Assembly: GCF_001307315.1 (NCBI RefSeq)
Contig: NZ_LGUC01000001.1
Span: 62,001 to 126,000 of the forward strand
Source: Halolamina pelagica
Lineage (GTDB): Archaea > Halobacteriota > Halobacteria > Halobacteriales > Haloferacaceae
Reading direction: 5' to 3'
Length of the DNA: 64,000 nt
Part shown: piece by piece, positions 30,261-38,134 of the stretch
Position numbering within the stretch: position 1 is the stretch's first letter
Layout: the number at the start of each line of letters is the position of its first letter
Notes under the pieces: generated by a model
The model's input: the letters and a program-made list of their open reading frames with translations, nothing else
Databases searched by the model: none
What the model was told of the DNA's origin: nothing
Position numbers and translations under genes: made by a program

Positions 30261-30620
30261 ATGCCCATCGACATCGAGACTTTCGAATCCTCCTCGGAGG
30301 ACCGCCTACAGCACTCCGGGGAGACGAACGCCGACCGCGTGATGCGGTTCCTCGCTGCGCATCCCGATCAGGCGTTCACCCAGAGCGAGATTCGGGACGC
30401 GACCGACGTGAACGCCGGGAGCATTAGCGTCGTCCTCTCACGGCTCGAAGATCGCGGGCTCATCCGCCACAAAGGGAACTACTGGGCGCTCGGCGAGGGT
30501 GACGAAGTGGCCGCCTACGCGAGTATCGTCGAGAGTACGCGCGCCGCAAACGACCGGTTCGGTGAGGAGGACATGGACGAGTGGCTGGAACACGCCGTCG
30601 ACGACGAGGATCCTGAATGA
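30261..30620 (+). CDS. Winged-helix antitoxin-like protein
   Basis: 119 residues. The central MRFLAAHPDQAFTQSEIRDATDVNAGSISVVLSRLEDRGLIRHKGNYW is a MarR-like winged helix, flanked by acidic tails. Its stop overlaps the start of the MazF-like gene by 4 bases, the usual antitoxin-toxin order. It probably neutralises the toxin and represses the pair. An AT-rich promoter precedes it at about 30220-30245. Confidence 0.78.
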   Translation: MPIDIETFESSSEDRLQHSGETNADRVMRFLAAHPDQAFTQSEIRDATDVNAGSISVVLSRLEDRGLIRHKGNYWALGEGDEVAAYASIVESTRAANDRFGEEDMDEWLEHAVDDEDPE

Positions 30621-30958
30621 GCTATCAGCGAGGTGATGTCGTTTGGGGGCCCGATCCGTTCAAGTCCGGTGAAAATCCACGGCCATGGCTGATCCTCAAC
30701 AACGACAGCCACCCGTTCGGGGACGCGGAGGACATGACGGTCACGCTGACGACGACGCCCCACGATGAGGGGATTCCTCTCGACGACACCGACTGGGCTG
30801 AGGGCGGGGTGCCCAGGCAGAGCTACGCCTCACCGTGGGCAGTCGCGTCGCCAAAGCATGCCGCGATCGTTCGGCGGCAGGGTCGTCTCGAGGAGTCGTT
30901 CGTCCGGACCGTCGTCGACGCGCTCGGAACGTATCTCGAACCCTCGGCCGAGGAATGA
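30617..30958 (+). CDS. PemK/MazF-like toxin
   Basis: 113 residues with the family start RGDVVWGPDPF, NPRPWLIL in the second strand and a C-terminal helix. MazF proteins are ribosome-independent mRNA endoribonucleases. The preceding winged-helix gene replaces the AbrB-type antitoxin usual for bacterial MazF. It overlaps the following 47-codon ORF by 4 bases (ATGA). Confidence 0.78.
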   Translation: MSYQRGDVVWGPDPFKSGENPRPWLILNNDSHPFGDAEDMTVTLTTTPHDEGIPLDDTDWAEGGVPRQSYASPWAVASPKHAAIVRRQGRLEESFVRTVVDALGTYLEPSAEE

Positions 30959-31098
30959 CCGGTTACGGGACCGTGGACGAAATCCAGGAACGAACTGGGA
31001 ATACCCTGTTTGAGCAAAGCCTTAGTGGCTCTCGGCTCGAAACGTGGGTAGACCGACTCGAGGTCGACGCCGAGTATGCCCGACTCAAACGTGCCTGA
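30955..31098 (+). CDS. Small ORF downstream of the MazF-like toxin
   Basis: 47 codons, MTGYGTVDEIQERTGNTLF and onward. The ATG overlaps the toxin stop by 4 bases, and the composition is acidic, like real haloarchaeal proteins. It also overlaps the next ORF. The translational coupling and codon use argue for a real small protein, perhaps a third component of the toxin-antitoxin unit. No family was recognised. Confidence 0.5.
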   Translation: MTGYGTVDEIQERTGNTLFEQSLSGSRLETWVDRLEVDAEYARLKRA

Positions 31099-31333
31099 CG
31101 ATCTGGACGCGAAACACGCCCGCAACCGCGAGCAGCGCATCGCGGCGATCAAACGTTGGGTGGCGTATATCGAGTCTGAACCCCCAGAGAAATGGGGGCC
31201 CCAGCAGAACGCGGTCGTCAACGATCAGCTCGAGGCGGCCCAGCGCGTCCAGACGTCGGCAGCGCACAAGCAGCACGTTACGGACGTGGCTGCGGATATC
31301 GCTGATGCCGCGGCCGATACTGACGACACCTAG
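31076..31333 (+). CDS. Small hypothetical protein
   Basis: 85 residues, acidic and mostly helical (DAKHARNREQRIAAIKRWVAYIE; later Ala/Asp-rich). The start lies 23 bases inside the preceding small ORF in another frame, so the cluster 30261-31333 appears to be one transcript. No domain was recognised. Confidence 0.6.
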   Translation: MPDSNVPDDLDAKHARNREQRIAAIKRWVAYIESEPPEKWGPQQNAVVNDQLEAAQRVQTSAAHKQHVTDVAADIADAAADTDDT

Positions 31334-31362
31334 CGGATCCGTATCGGCGAGGCGATACCGGC

Positions 31363-31956
31363 CTACGGCTGCCGTTCGCTAATTTCGGCGGCGATGCGGT
31401 CGCCGGGCTCCCGCAGTTCGCCAGACTCAACCTCGTACACGTACCCCGAGACAGCGGTGTCGTCCGGGATGAGCGCCGACTGGCGCAGGTACTCGACCTG
31501 TGCCGCACAGGCCTCATCGATGTCGTCGGTCATCTTGACCCAGTCGAGGAGGTCGGCGTCGCCGATGGTGAGTTCGGGGAGCGACGGGTCAAGGTCGACA
31601 TCCTCAAGGTCGCCTGCTTGGGCTTCGAGTCCCTCCCGAACGGCCTCATCCGGGGCGCTCATCATCCCACAGTCCGTGTGGTTGATGACGATGATCTCGT
31701 CGGTCTCGAAGAAGTTCGTCGTCAGCGCCGCCGAGCGGATGACGTCGTCAGTCACTTTCCCGCCGGCGTTGCGGTAGATCTGGGCGTCGCCGAGCTCGAG
31801 CCCGAGGACGTCCTCCACGGGGATCCGTTCGTCCATGCAGGCGATGACGAGGAGGTTCTTGTTCGTCGGGATACCTTCGCGGCGACGCCGGGCCCAGTTC
31901 GAGCGCTCGGCGACTGTGTCGTCGACGTGGTCGTGGTGGTTGTGGGATTCTCCCAT
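31363..31956 (-). CDS. Beta-class carbonic anhydrase
   Basis: 197 residues from the ATG at 31956; the upstream frame has no coding character. Zinc and catalytic motifs are clear: CMDER (Cys ligand with the Asp-Arg pair) and HTDCG (His and Cys ligands). A His-rich start (ESHNHHDH) is present. The enzyme interconverts CO2 and bicarbonate in the cytoplasm. It is convergent with the toxin-antitoxin cluster and looks like cargo of the mobile element. Confidence 0.88.
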   Translation of the reverse strand: MGESHNHHDHVDDTVAERSNWARRRREGIPTNKNLLVIACMDERIPVEDVLGLELGDAQIYRNAGGKVTDDVIRSAALTTNFFETDEIIVINHTDCGMMSAPDEAVREGLEAQAGDLEDVDLDPSLPELTIGDADLLDWVKMTDDIDEACAAQVEYLRQSALIPDDTAVSGYVYEVESGELREPGDRIAAEISERQP

Positions 31957-32176
31957 ACTCGGGACAGCGGTCGTGGCAGCAGGAGCGTTGCGACAGTACG
32001 GAGCTTTGCCGCCGGCTATGACGCTGCACGGCGGGCGAACAGTCGATACTGCGTGACAGCCCACGAAATCGCCACCGGCGGCCGTTCATCAGTCGGCAGC
32101 GACGCGCCACCATTCGGGCCGTCGACGACCCTGCCACAGGAATCAGCGGCTGCATCCAGTCCCGTATCGGCCAGTC

Positions 32177-32218
32177 TTAACCAACAGGACTGGTCGGAAC
32201 CATCACTGTGTTGGTTAA
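32177..32218. repeat. Inverted repeat, copy 1 of 3
   Basis: TTAACCAACA at 32177-32186 and TGTTGGTTAA at 32209-32218, separated by 22 bases. The same arms and spacing occur at 41873-41914 and 52012-52053. It lies in the 425-base gap 31957-32382, which has no gene. Confidence 0.85.
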
Positions 32219-32334
32219 CTTTCGGCTTGATTCACTCTCTCACCCCTACCCACTACACCACTTTCCGCATAAGCGTATTCTGGTGGTTCGTCAATCCGAC
32301 AAGATACTGAACTGTCCATCAGGGGTGTTTATCT

Positions 32335-32372
32335 ACGCCAGGAGGCGTGCAGCGCGCAACAGCGTGCGCTGC
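32335..32372 (+). promoter_or_regulatory. Two leader hairpins before a small gene
   Basis: ACGCC-AGGA-GGCGT (32335-32348) is followed directly by TGCAG. A second stem, GCAGCGC/GCGCTGC, pairs 32349-32355 with 32366-32372. The start codon at 32383 follows within 11 bases. This is a variant of the leader hairpin seen before several genes of the element. Confidence 0.5.
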
Positions 32373-32382
32373 GTGACTCACC

Positions 32383-32673
32383 ATGCCTGGTCCCGATCCG
32401 CACGACGACACGAGTCGCGACTACGAGCGATTCGAGAAAGAACAGCTCGCCCAGGACCGCGACGCCACCAGCGTCGACACGGCGGACATCGACGACGCGA
32501 CGGCCCAGCGCCTAGTCAACGACCTCGTCGACGCGGCCGTCGTCACTCCGGTTCCTGAAGACCAAGTTCTGGTTCACGAGCCGAGCGGAACCACGTTCGA
32601 CTCGACGACACAGCTGGCCGTCTTCCACTATGGCTGGACGGCCGACCGCGACGCCGACGCGGAGGGTGAGTGA
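32383..32673 (+). CDS. Small hypothetical protein
   Basis: 96 residues, strongly acidic. The N-terminal half is charged (DTSRDYERFEKEQLAQDRD). The C-terminal half is more ordered (RLVNDLVDAAVVTPVPEDQVLVHEPSGTTFDS). It overlaps the zinc-finger gene by 4 bases (ATGA overlap region at 32670). Homologues of this shape are common on haloarchaeal plasmids; no function is known. Confidence 0.65.
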   Translation: MPGPDPHDDTSRDYERFEKEQLAQDRDATSVDTADIDDATAQRLVNDLVDAAVVTPVPEDQVLVHEPSGTTFDSTTQLAVFHYGWTADRDADAEGE

Positions 32674-33048
32674 TGCAGCAGACCCTCGTCGGCTGTGCGT
32701 TTTGCGACGCGCCGCCCGGCGCCGAGACTGGCGAGGCCCACACCTGGGGCCAAGACGAACGAGTCACTCACCCGATCTGCGTCGACTGCGCGATTCAGAC
32801 GGAACCGGATCCCGACGAGCGCAATCACGTTGCCTGTGACAGCTGTGGGCTGGTCGTCGACACGCTCGCGGCGTCGCCGGCGCACCGCGCCGGCTTCCAG
32901 CGGGACCTCCGGTCACGCCCGGCTCACGCGGTTCCGGGTCGAACTGGGGCATCTCGAGGGGCCGCTCCAACTGTGTGCTCGCTGTAGCCCTGGTGGGCTC
33001 GCGACGTACTGGACGCGCGACCTCACGGAGCATCTCGTGGCCGAGTGA
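32670..33048 (+). pseudogene. Multi-CxxC zinc-finger protein with frame change
   Basis: The N-terminal frame carries three CxxC pairs (CAFCDAP, CVDC, CDSCG) and stops at 32987. Beyond about 32922 a neighbouring frame continues with LTRFRVELGHLEGPLQLCARCSPGG and ends at 33048, matching the expected fourth CxxC. The frame moves by +1, opposite to the other breaks in this window. Removing 49 bases (about 32874-32922) would join LAA to LTRF in frame. It is probably a small DNA- or RNA-binding protein. Confidence 0.55.
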
Positions 33049-33119
33049 CGCTTGGCCGAGTGAGGCTCACATCGTACACACGAAAACGGCTAAGTGCGTT
33101 GGCTCACAATGTACACATC

Positions 33120-33422
33120 ATGAGCACCGATAAGAAGCGCGTGCAGTTTCGGGCCCCCGATCGGCTCATCGACCGAGCCGACGCCCTCGCAGAGGTACTC
33201 GGCGAAGATCGAACAGACGTCCTCGTGACCGCGCTTCGGGAGTACCTCCAAGACGCTGCTCACGACGACGCACTCACCCAGGAGATCGCTGCCGCCTATT
33301 ACGACGACGAGATCACCTTCGAGCAACTCAAAGCGCTCGTCGGCGCCGAAGAGGCGGCAAACCTCCGCGTGTTGAAACAGCAGTTGGACGAGGACTTCAT
33401 CGACGAGGTCGCCGACGCATAG
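33120..33422 (+). CDS. Antitoxin-like RHH protein of a PIN pair
   Basis: 100 residues from the ATG at 33120. KRVQFRAPDRLIDRADALAEVLGEDRTDVLVTALREYL reads as a ribbon-helix-helix domain. The rest is an acidic tail that could bind the toxin. The gene ends one base before the PIN toxin starts. Two similar motifs, TCGTACACAC and AATGTACACAT (33070-33119), lie just upstream and could be operators for self-repression. Confidence 0.75.
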   Translation: MSTDKKRVQFRAPDRLIDRADALAEVLGEDRTDVLVTALREYLQDAAHDDALTQEIAAAYYDDEITFEQLKALVGAEEAANLRVLKQQLDEDFIDEVADA

Positions 33423-33935
33423 ATGTCGCGGCTTATCGCAGACGCCTCCGCCCTCGTGAGTCTCGGGATCGTTACTGACGACGACCCCGATCCACTCGCA
33501 CTTTGTCTCTCCCAGTACGAGGTCGTCGTCCCAACGGCAGTTATCGATGAACTCCGAGAGATCGCCTCCTACGATGACGTCCATGGACACGCCGCGTCCG
33601 CCGTCCTTGACCGGGTGGATGCATTTACGACACAGTCGGTGGACCTCGATGCCGAGTTCCCGCTCGATGACGGTGAAAACGCGGCGGTGACGCTCGCGAA
33701 TAATCTCGATGCTGCGCTCTTCCTCTGTGACGAGTTCAATCAACTTGGCTTGATCCACGCCTCACTCGCAGATACCCGGCTCGTCACGACACCGACGCTG
33801 CTCTCGGTGCTCGTTCGAACTGAACACCTATCAGCTGCCGATGCGCGGCTGCTCCTCGATGCGATCAGTGAGGCCCGGAGTTGGGGCGCAAACAGCTACG
33901 TACAACGAGCTCGCTCGTTGCTCGAAGAGCCCTGA
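33423..33935 (+). CDS. PIN-domain toxin-like nuclease
   Basis: 170 residues beginning LIADASALVSLG, with the first PIN acidic residue. Further acidic residues follow in VIDELREI, DDGENAAVTLA and FLCDEFNQLG. PIN toxins cut RNA with a metal-dependent site. The direct abutment with the RHH-like gene makes a VapBC-type pair. Confidence 0.75.
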   Translation: MSRLIADASALVSLGIVTDDDPDPLALCLSQYEVVVPTAVIDELREIASYDDVHGHAASAVLDRVDAFTTQSVDLDAEFPLDDGENAAVTLANNLDAALFLCDEFNQLGLIHASLADTRLVTTPTLLSVLVRTEHLSAADARLLLDAISEARSWGANSYVQRARSLLEEP

Positions 33936-33966
33936 CACCGTGGAGGATACTTCGAAGTGATTCGGA

Positions 33967-34296
33967 ATGCCCGATACCGACGCTCTCTACGACGTTTGTG
34001 AACAAACGGGGAATCCAGCCCACGCATCGGTCGACGACGTGATCACACTCGTCCTTGATCGAGCACGGAAACCGCGTGAGAACCACCACAACGCACATTT
34101 CGACGAGGCTATGGCTGCTGTCGTCGATCAATATGGTGAAGGCGCCGTCCGGACCGTCATCCATCGCGTCCTCGTTGAGCACGATCCGTTTCGCACAGCT
34201 ACGGTTGGGCTGGATATGCAGAACATGGATGGCATTCGGATCGGGACGACAGCCGGTAGGTTCCTCCGAGAATTGAACGCGGTACAAGACAGCTGA
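33967..34296 (+). CDS. Hypothetical protein
   Basis: 109 residues, soluble and acidic (DTDALYDVCEQTGNPAHASVDDVITLVLDRARKPRENHHN). It starts 31 bases after the PIN toxin and may share its transcript. A Trp-free helical fold is likely. No family was recognised. Confidence 0.55.
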   Translation: MPDTDALYDVCEQTGNPAHASVDDVITLVLDRARKPRENHHNAHFDEAMAAVVDQYGEGAVRTVIHRVLVEHDPFRTATVGLDMQNMDGIRIGTTAGRFLRELNAVQDS

Positions 34297-34472
34297 GACA
34301 CCCCGCTTGAAACCCCTCGGCCGCTCGGCATCCCGCGACCCCCGCTGCGCTCCTCGGCCCTGCGGTGCTTGCGGGGCCAGGGGACGACCGAGACGGCCTC
34401 GTCCTTTCTGAGTCCGCCAGGACGGTAGCTGCCTCACCGAGCGACATAGCCGGCTGAGCAGGTGTGTCTGTG

Positions 34473-34756
34473 ACGGCCCGCCCCGCTCGCCGCTGCCGCC
34501 CTTCGCTTGCTCGCGGGTCGCTGCTCGCGGCTCACTCCGTTCCCCGCTCGCTATCGTGGTCTCCCATTGGTCGACCACGCCCCGCTCCCCGCTCGCCGTC
34601 GAGGCGCTCCCTGCGGTCGCGCCTCGCTTCGCTCGCGACCGACCATTCCGGGCGTGCGGGCGCTCTCTGCACTGCCCGCGCCCGTTCCGGGCTCAACTGC
34701 ATGTGCCCTCGGCGCCAGCGGGAAAGTGCGAGTGGTTGCGCGGCGTCGCTGCTCAC
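34473..34756. repeat. 284-bp direct repeat, copy A
   Basis: Matches 35715-35998 without gaps over 284 bases, with only about a dozen substitutions. Very GC-rich, with many GCTCGC units and the palindrome GTCGAC. Only shadow ORFs are present. The rest of 34297-34801 shows no gene. The two copies flank the MazEF-like pair. Confidence 0.88.
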
Positions 34757-34801
34757 TGCCTTCCCCCAAGCGTTATGAGTATGAATAGGGTATGAATATG
34801 C

Positions 34802-35068
34802 ATGGGCAAGGGCGAACGTCGAAAAATCGGAAAACGAGGACAGGTGACGATCCCGAAAGATCTCCGGGAACGCTTCGGAATCAAGGGGGGAGACAACGTC
34901 GTGATCCGCGAAGAGGCAGGGAAGATCGTTATCGATCAATCCGCCACTCGTGAGGAGTTGGCCGAGGGGTACCGTCAGCGTGCCCAGCGGACCCGCGACC
35001 TCGCTGAGGAGCTAGCGGGCGTCTCGACGGAAGCTGATGCCCATCTCGGCGATGCCCCAGAGTGGTAG
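34802..35068 (+). CDS. AbrB/MazE-type antitoxin
   Basis: 88 residues. KIGKRGQVTIPKDLRERFGIKGGDNVVIREEAGKIVI is a textbook SpoVT/AbrB swapped-hairpin domain, followed by an acidic toxin-binding tail. The MazF-like gene follows after 3 bases. The repeated element TATGAATA just upstream (34779-34801) could be the promoter and operator. Confidence 0.85.
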   Translation: MGKGERRKIGKRGQVTIPKDLRERFGIKGGDNVVIREEAGKIVIDQSATREELAEGYRQRAQRTRDLAEELAGVSTEADAHLGDAPEW

Positions 35069-35071
35069 CGG

Positions 35072-35431
35072 ATGGCACCGTCTGTCCGTCGAGGCGACAT
35101 CGTAATTGTTGAACTCGACCCCACACAGGGATCCGAACAACGGGGAACACGTCCGTGTCTCGTCGTGCAGAACGACATCGGGAACGCAAACGCACCCACA
35201 ACGATCGTTGTTCCGTTCACTACCTCGTTTGACGAGCAGCTCTATCCCTTCGAAGTACTCGTTCCAGCCGAGGAGTGTCCGCTTCAGGAGGACTCCGTTG
35301 CGCTCTGTAGCCAGATTCGAACCATCTCCATCGAGCACCGGATCAGCGAGAATCTCGGCTCGATCCCTCCAGAACGGATGGCCGAGGTTGATACCGCACT
35401 CGAACACAGTCTCGGCCTCACGGAGATCTGA
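35072..35431 (+). CDS. MazF/PemK family toxin
   Basis: 119 residues with RRGDIVIVELDPTQGSEQRGTRPCLVVQND, the conserved start and substrate loop of MazF endoribonucleases. IVVPFTTS and LCSQIRTI follow as in the family. It is encoded right after its AbrB-type antitoxin. The pair lies between the two copies of the 284-bp repeat, so it may have moved as a unit. Confidence 0.88.
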   Translation: MAPSVRRGDIVIVELDPTQGSEQRGTRPCLVVQNDIGNANAPTTIVVPFTTSFDEQLYPFEVLVPAEECPLQEDSVALCSQIRTISIEHRISENLGSIPPERMAEVDTALEHSLGLTEI

Positions 35432-35714
35432 GACGGGCTGGCGCCCGTTACAGGTAGCGAGCGGGAGCCCACCCCTTCAGGGGTTGGTGTAAGCGACAGC
35501 ATAGCCCGGCAGGCTACGCGCTATTGCTCGTCTGGATGGTCCACTGCTTCCAACCCCGCTTCGATAATCACCTGATAGGCTTCTTCGAGGCACACGCTCA
35601 CGAGTGAAGTCCTGAAACTGCAGAAACGCCTCCTGTGTGGCACCGATGTGGTGGGAATGTCACTTCGGGTTGCCCGCCCGGTCGCCAGGAAGGCTCGTTT
35701 CTGCTGTGTACGAT

Positions 35715-35998
35715 ACGGCTCGCCCCGCTCGCCGCTGCCGCCCTCCGCTTGCTCGCGGGTCGCTGCTCGCGGCTCACTCCGTTCCCCGCTCGCTATCGTG
35801 GTCTCCCGTTGGTCGACCACGCCCCGCTCCCCGCTCGCCGTCGAGGCGCTCCCTGCGGTCGCGCCTCGCTTCGCTCGCGACCGACCATTCCGGGCGTGCG
35901 GGCGCTCTCCGCACCGCCCGCGCCCGTTCCGGGCTCAAGTGCATGTGCCCTCGGCGCCAGCGGGAAAGCGCGAGGGGTTGCGCGGCGTCGCTGCTCAC
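35715..35998. repeat. 284-bp direct repeat, copy B
   Basis: Copy of 34473-34756, offset by 1242 bases. The gap 35432-36221 around it has no gene. Beyond the repeat lie the hairpins described at 36073-36220. Confidence 0.88.
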
Positions 35999-36072
35999 CC
36001 CCACGCTTTCTCCGCTGGTCGCTCGCTCCGGGCGGGTCGGCGCGCGGTGCTGGTTGGGGCCACCGCATGCAG

Positions 36073-36220
36073 GCGCGCTCTCGCTCGCGCCCAGGAGGGC
36101 GCTCGCGAAGGCGCGAGCGAGAGCGCGCAGCTGGTGCTGTCGGTCGATGTCGAAAATCCGCGATGTTGGAGCATCGCGGGAGTCGGCGCGTGAGCGCCTT
36201 CAGGAACTGAGTTGAGTTCC
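36073..36220 (+). promoter_or_regulatory. Four consecutive hairpins before the SSB-like gene
   Basis: In order: a perfect 19-bp stem (36073-36091 with 36110-36128, GC-rich, 18-base loop); CCGCGATG/CATCGCGG (36158-36165, 36172-36179); GGCGC-GTGA-GCGCC (36185-36198); GGAACT/AGTTCC (36203-36208, 36215-36220). The last stem ends one base before the ATG at 36222. The arrangement could be an RNA leader or structured single-stranded DNA. Confidence 0.7.
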
Positions 36221-36221
36221 A

Positions 36222-37121
36222 ATGTCCAGTAAGAAGTCGAGTCGAAAACGCGTTACGGTCGATGAACAGGCGTTCGAACAGGCAAATCCGGAGTCGGTTG
36301 CGGGCGACGATGCCCCGGTCGTCGACGACACGCCCCAGTTGGAGCCGGCGGTCGAGCAGGAGACCCAGGCGAAGGTGGATGCGAACCACCCGGACGGGAT
36401 CGCGGACACGAGCAAGGATCGGATTCACGGTGTCACCCTCGAACAGGAGGAGCGCATTCGGGCGCGGGAAGCCGAACTGGAGCGCATCAGTGCCCAGGCC
36501 GAGCTGGGCACGCAGGACGGTCGCGAGCAGCGCACGCAAGAGGTCGCCGCTGAAGGGAGCAAGCAGCGCCGGCGGGAGTTCCAGAAGCGGGCCGCGAGCG
36601 TGGACCCGATGGCCGACCCGGAACGGGATGATCCCCGAGCGGAACTCTCCCAGGATGAACTGGCGACGGTGAACACGGAGGCAGACCGACTCGCGACGCG
36701 GGTGGATGGCTGGTCGCGGGCGGCGATCAGTCGACGCCTGGCCGAAGCAGTCGTCGATGGCCGGGACCTGACGAGTGCGGTCGTGCGGGTGTTCGAGGAG
36801 TTGCAGACGGCGCCCACCGGCTCGGTGCCCATCGACGCTCTCGAGGACGTCGATCGCGGCACGGTCACGATCGACGGTCGTGTGGAGACCCTCTGGGAGA
36901 GTGATTCGCCGGCCATCCAGCAAGTCGGGCTGATCGTGGACGAGAGCGGGCAAACGAAGGTGACGATCTGGAAGGCATCGGACGCGCCGTGGATCGAGGA
37001 AGGCGAGACGGTGCGCATCCACGAAGCGGCCACGAACTGGTACGAGGGCCGGATCTCGGTGGCCGTGACGGGGTGGAGCACCATCCACTTCCCGGAGCGC
37101 GGTCGCTGGTGGGACGCATAG
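36222..37121 (+). CDS. OB-fold SSB/RPA-like DNA-binding protein
   Basis: 299 residues. The first ~145 residues are charged and probably disordered. Residues ~150-200 are helical (ELSQDELATVNTEADRLATRVDGWSRAAISRRLAEAV). The C-terminal ~100 residues form an OB fold (GTVTIDGRVETLWES; QVGLIVDESGQTKVTIWKASDAPWIEEGETVRIHEAATNWYEGRISVAV), as in archaeal RPA-like proteins. It would bind single-stranded DNA, possibly protecting the transferred strand. A T-run terminator follows. Confidence 0.78.
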   Translation: MSSKKSSRKRVTVDEQAFEQANPESVAGDDAPVVDDTPQLEPAVEQETQAKVDANHPDGIADTSKDRIHGVTLEQEERIRAREAELERISAQAELGTQDGREQRTQEVAAEGSKQRRREFQKRAASVDPMADPERDDPRAELSQDELATVNTEADRLATRVDGWSRAAISRRLAEAVVDGRDLTSAVVRVFEELQTAPTGSVPIDALEDVDRGTVTIDGRVETLWESDSPAIQQVGLIVDESGQTKVTIWKASDAPWIEEGETVRIHEAATNWYEGRISVAVTGWSTIHFPERGRWWDA

Positions 37122-37127
37122 CCAGTC

Positions 37128-37152
37128 GGCGCAGCCCTCTTTTTTTTTGCTG
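37128..37152 (+). terminator. T-run transcription terminator
   Basis: CTCTTTTTTTTTGC just after the SSB-like gene stop, the typical archaeal termination signal on the coding strand. The sequence after it up to 37324 is GC-rich and shows no gene. Confidence 0.65.
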
Positions 37153-37295
37153 TGCGCCGGGCCGGCCCAAGCCCCGCCGCCCCACCCTCCGCTCCGTGCT
37201 CGCTCCTGCCGTCGCTGCGCGCGCAGCCACAACCTTGCTGATGCTGAAGGCAACGGATGCGACTGCGGTGATGTCTATACCGGGCCGAGATGGGT

Positions 37296-37314
37296 GACCC
37301 GTCCTGATCGGGTC
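37296..37314 (+). promoter_or_regulatory. Leader hairpin before the zinc-ribbon gene
   Basis: GACCCG (37296-37301) pairs with CGGGTC (37309-37314) over a 7-base loop, 11 bases before the ATG at 37325. Confidence 0.45.
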
Positions 37315-37324
37315 TGATTCACCG

Positions 37325-37720
37325 ATGAGTTTGGAAGTACTTGACCGCCACAGTGAGGCACTGTTCGCGTTCCTCTGGTGTCCGGTCTGCGGACACGAGG
37401 TGTTCAGCCACATCCCCTTCGAGGGGGTGTTCTGCAAGCACTGCAACACGCAGGTCGAACTGCAGGAGCCACTGGAGACACGCGGTCACGAAGACGCCGC
37501 CATCGCGCGCTTCACCACGGACACGACGTGGAACCTCCACGTCGACGAGAAACTCCGACGCGACCTCCCTGACGGCACAGCGCGAGCGAAGATCCTCGGC
37601 GCACCGGGAGCCTACGAGGTTGACTGGTGGAGTCCAGCGCAGGGGGAGGACTGGGAGCCGGTCGAGCGTGGCGAGTTCGACGACGTCGACGAGCCGGAGG
37701 CAGTTGCCCACCTGGCGTAG
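37325..37720 (+). CDS. Zinc-ribbon hypothetical protein
   Basis: 131 residues. CPVCGHEVFSHIPFEGVFCKHCN carries two CxxC pairs of a zinc ribbon at residues ~19-42. The remainder is acidic with a Trp-rich strand (DWWSPAQGEDWEPV). This type is common on haloarchaeal plasmids; no function is known. The start is the ATG at 37325, right after a hairpin. Confidence 0.7.
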   Translation: MSLEVLDRHSEALFAFLWCPVCGHEVFSHIPFEGVFCKHCNTQVELQEPLETRGHEDAAIARFTTDTTWNLHVDEKLRRDLPDGTARAKILGAPGAYEVDWWSPAQGEDWEPVERGEFDDVDEPEAVAHLA

Positions 37721-37746
37721 CGGTCCCGCTTCTCAGCCTCGCCAGG

Positions 37747-38079
37747 ATGGTCGAAACCAGCACCCCGCATTCACGCAGGATGGACCAACCACCACTCGCG
37801 GAATTCGATCCGTCGGATCGTGTGCGCAAGCGTGCCCAGTACGAAGCCTTCGCGTTCTCGCTACAGGCCGGCGACGTCCGCGTTCGCAACGAGAGTCACC
37901 TCGATCCAGCGGACCACGAGTACCGTGTCTCGGTCGTCGACGGCCTTCCGGTCAGTTGTACGTGTCCCGCCGACGAGCGGGACGACGACCCGTGCAAGCA
38001 TCGCGTCGCCGTCGCGATCCGCCCGAAGATCCTCGAGATCGCGATGGCGATGCAGGCCATCAGCGACTGCGGGCGGTGA
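37747..38079 (+). CDS. SWIM zinc-finger protein
   Basis: 110 residues. The SWIM motif CxCx(n)CxH is present in SCTCPADERDDDPCKHRVAVAI. SWIM domains bind DNA or proteins and are frequent as small stand-alone proteins in haloarchaea. The start could be 37747 or 37780 (MDQPPLAEFDPSDRV); the second fits relatives slightly better. Confidence 0.8.
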   Translation: MVETSTPHSRRMDQPPLAEFDPSDRVRKRAQYEAFAFSLQAGDVRVRNESHLDPADHEYRVSVVDGLPVSCTCPADERDDDPCKHRVAVAIRPKILEIAMAMQAISDCGR

Positions 38080-38080
38080 T

Positions 38081-38106
38081 TTTCACCCCCAGGTAGGGGT
38101 GCGGGA
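38081..38106 (+). promoter_or_regulatory. Leader hairpin before the DUF6166-like gene
   Basis: TTTTC, then ACCCC (38085-38089) pairing with GGGGT (38096-38100), then GCGGG. This matches the leader design before the TFB-like and ArdC-like genes. The ATG at 38135 follows after 35 bases. Confidence 0.5.
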
Positions 38107-38134
38107 GTGCTCGCGTTGCCTCTCGCAATCCACT

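Noticed and set aside
36073..36128. The 19-bp GC stem as a transcription terminator
   Set aside because: No T-run follows it. Archaeal termination depends on T-runs, and the next one is after the SSB-like gene.
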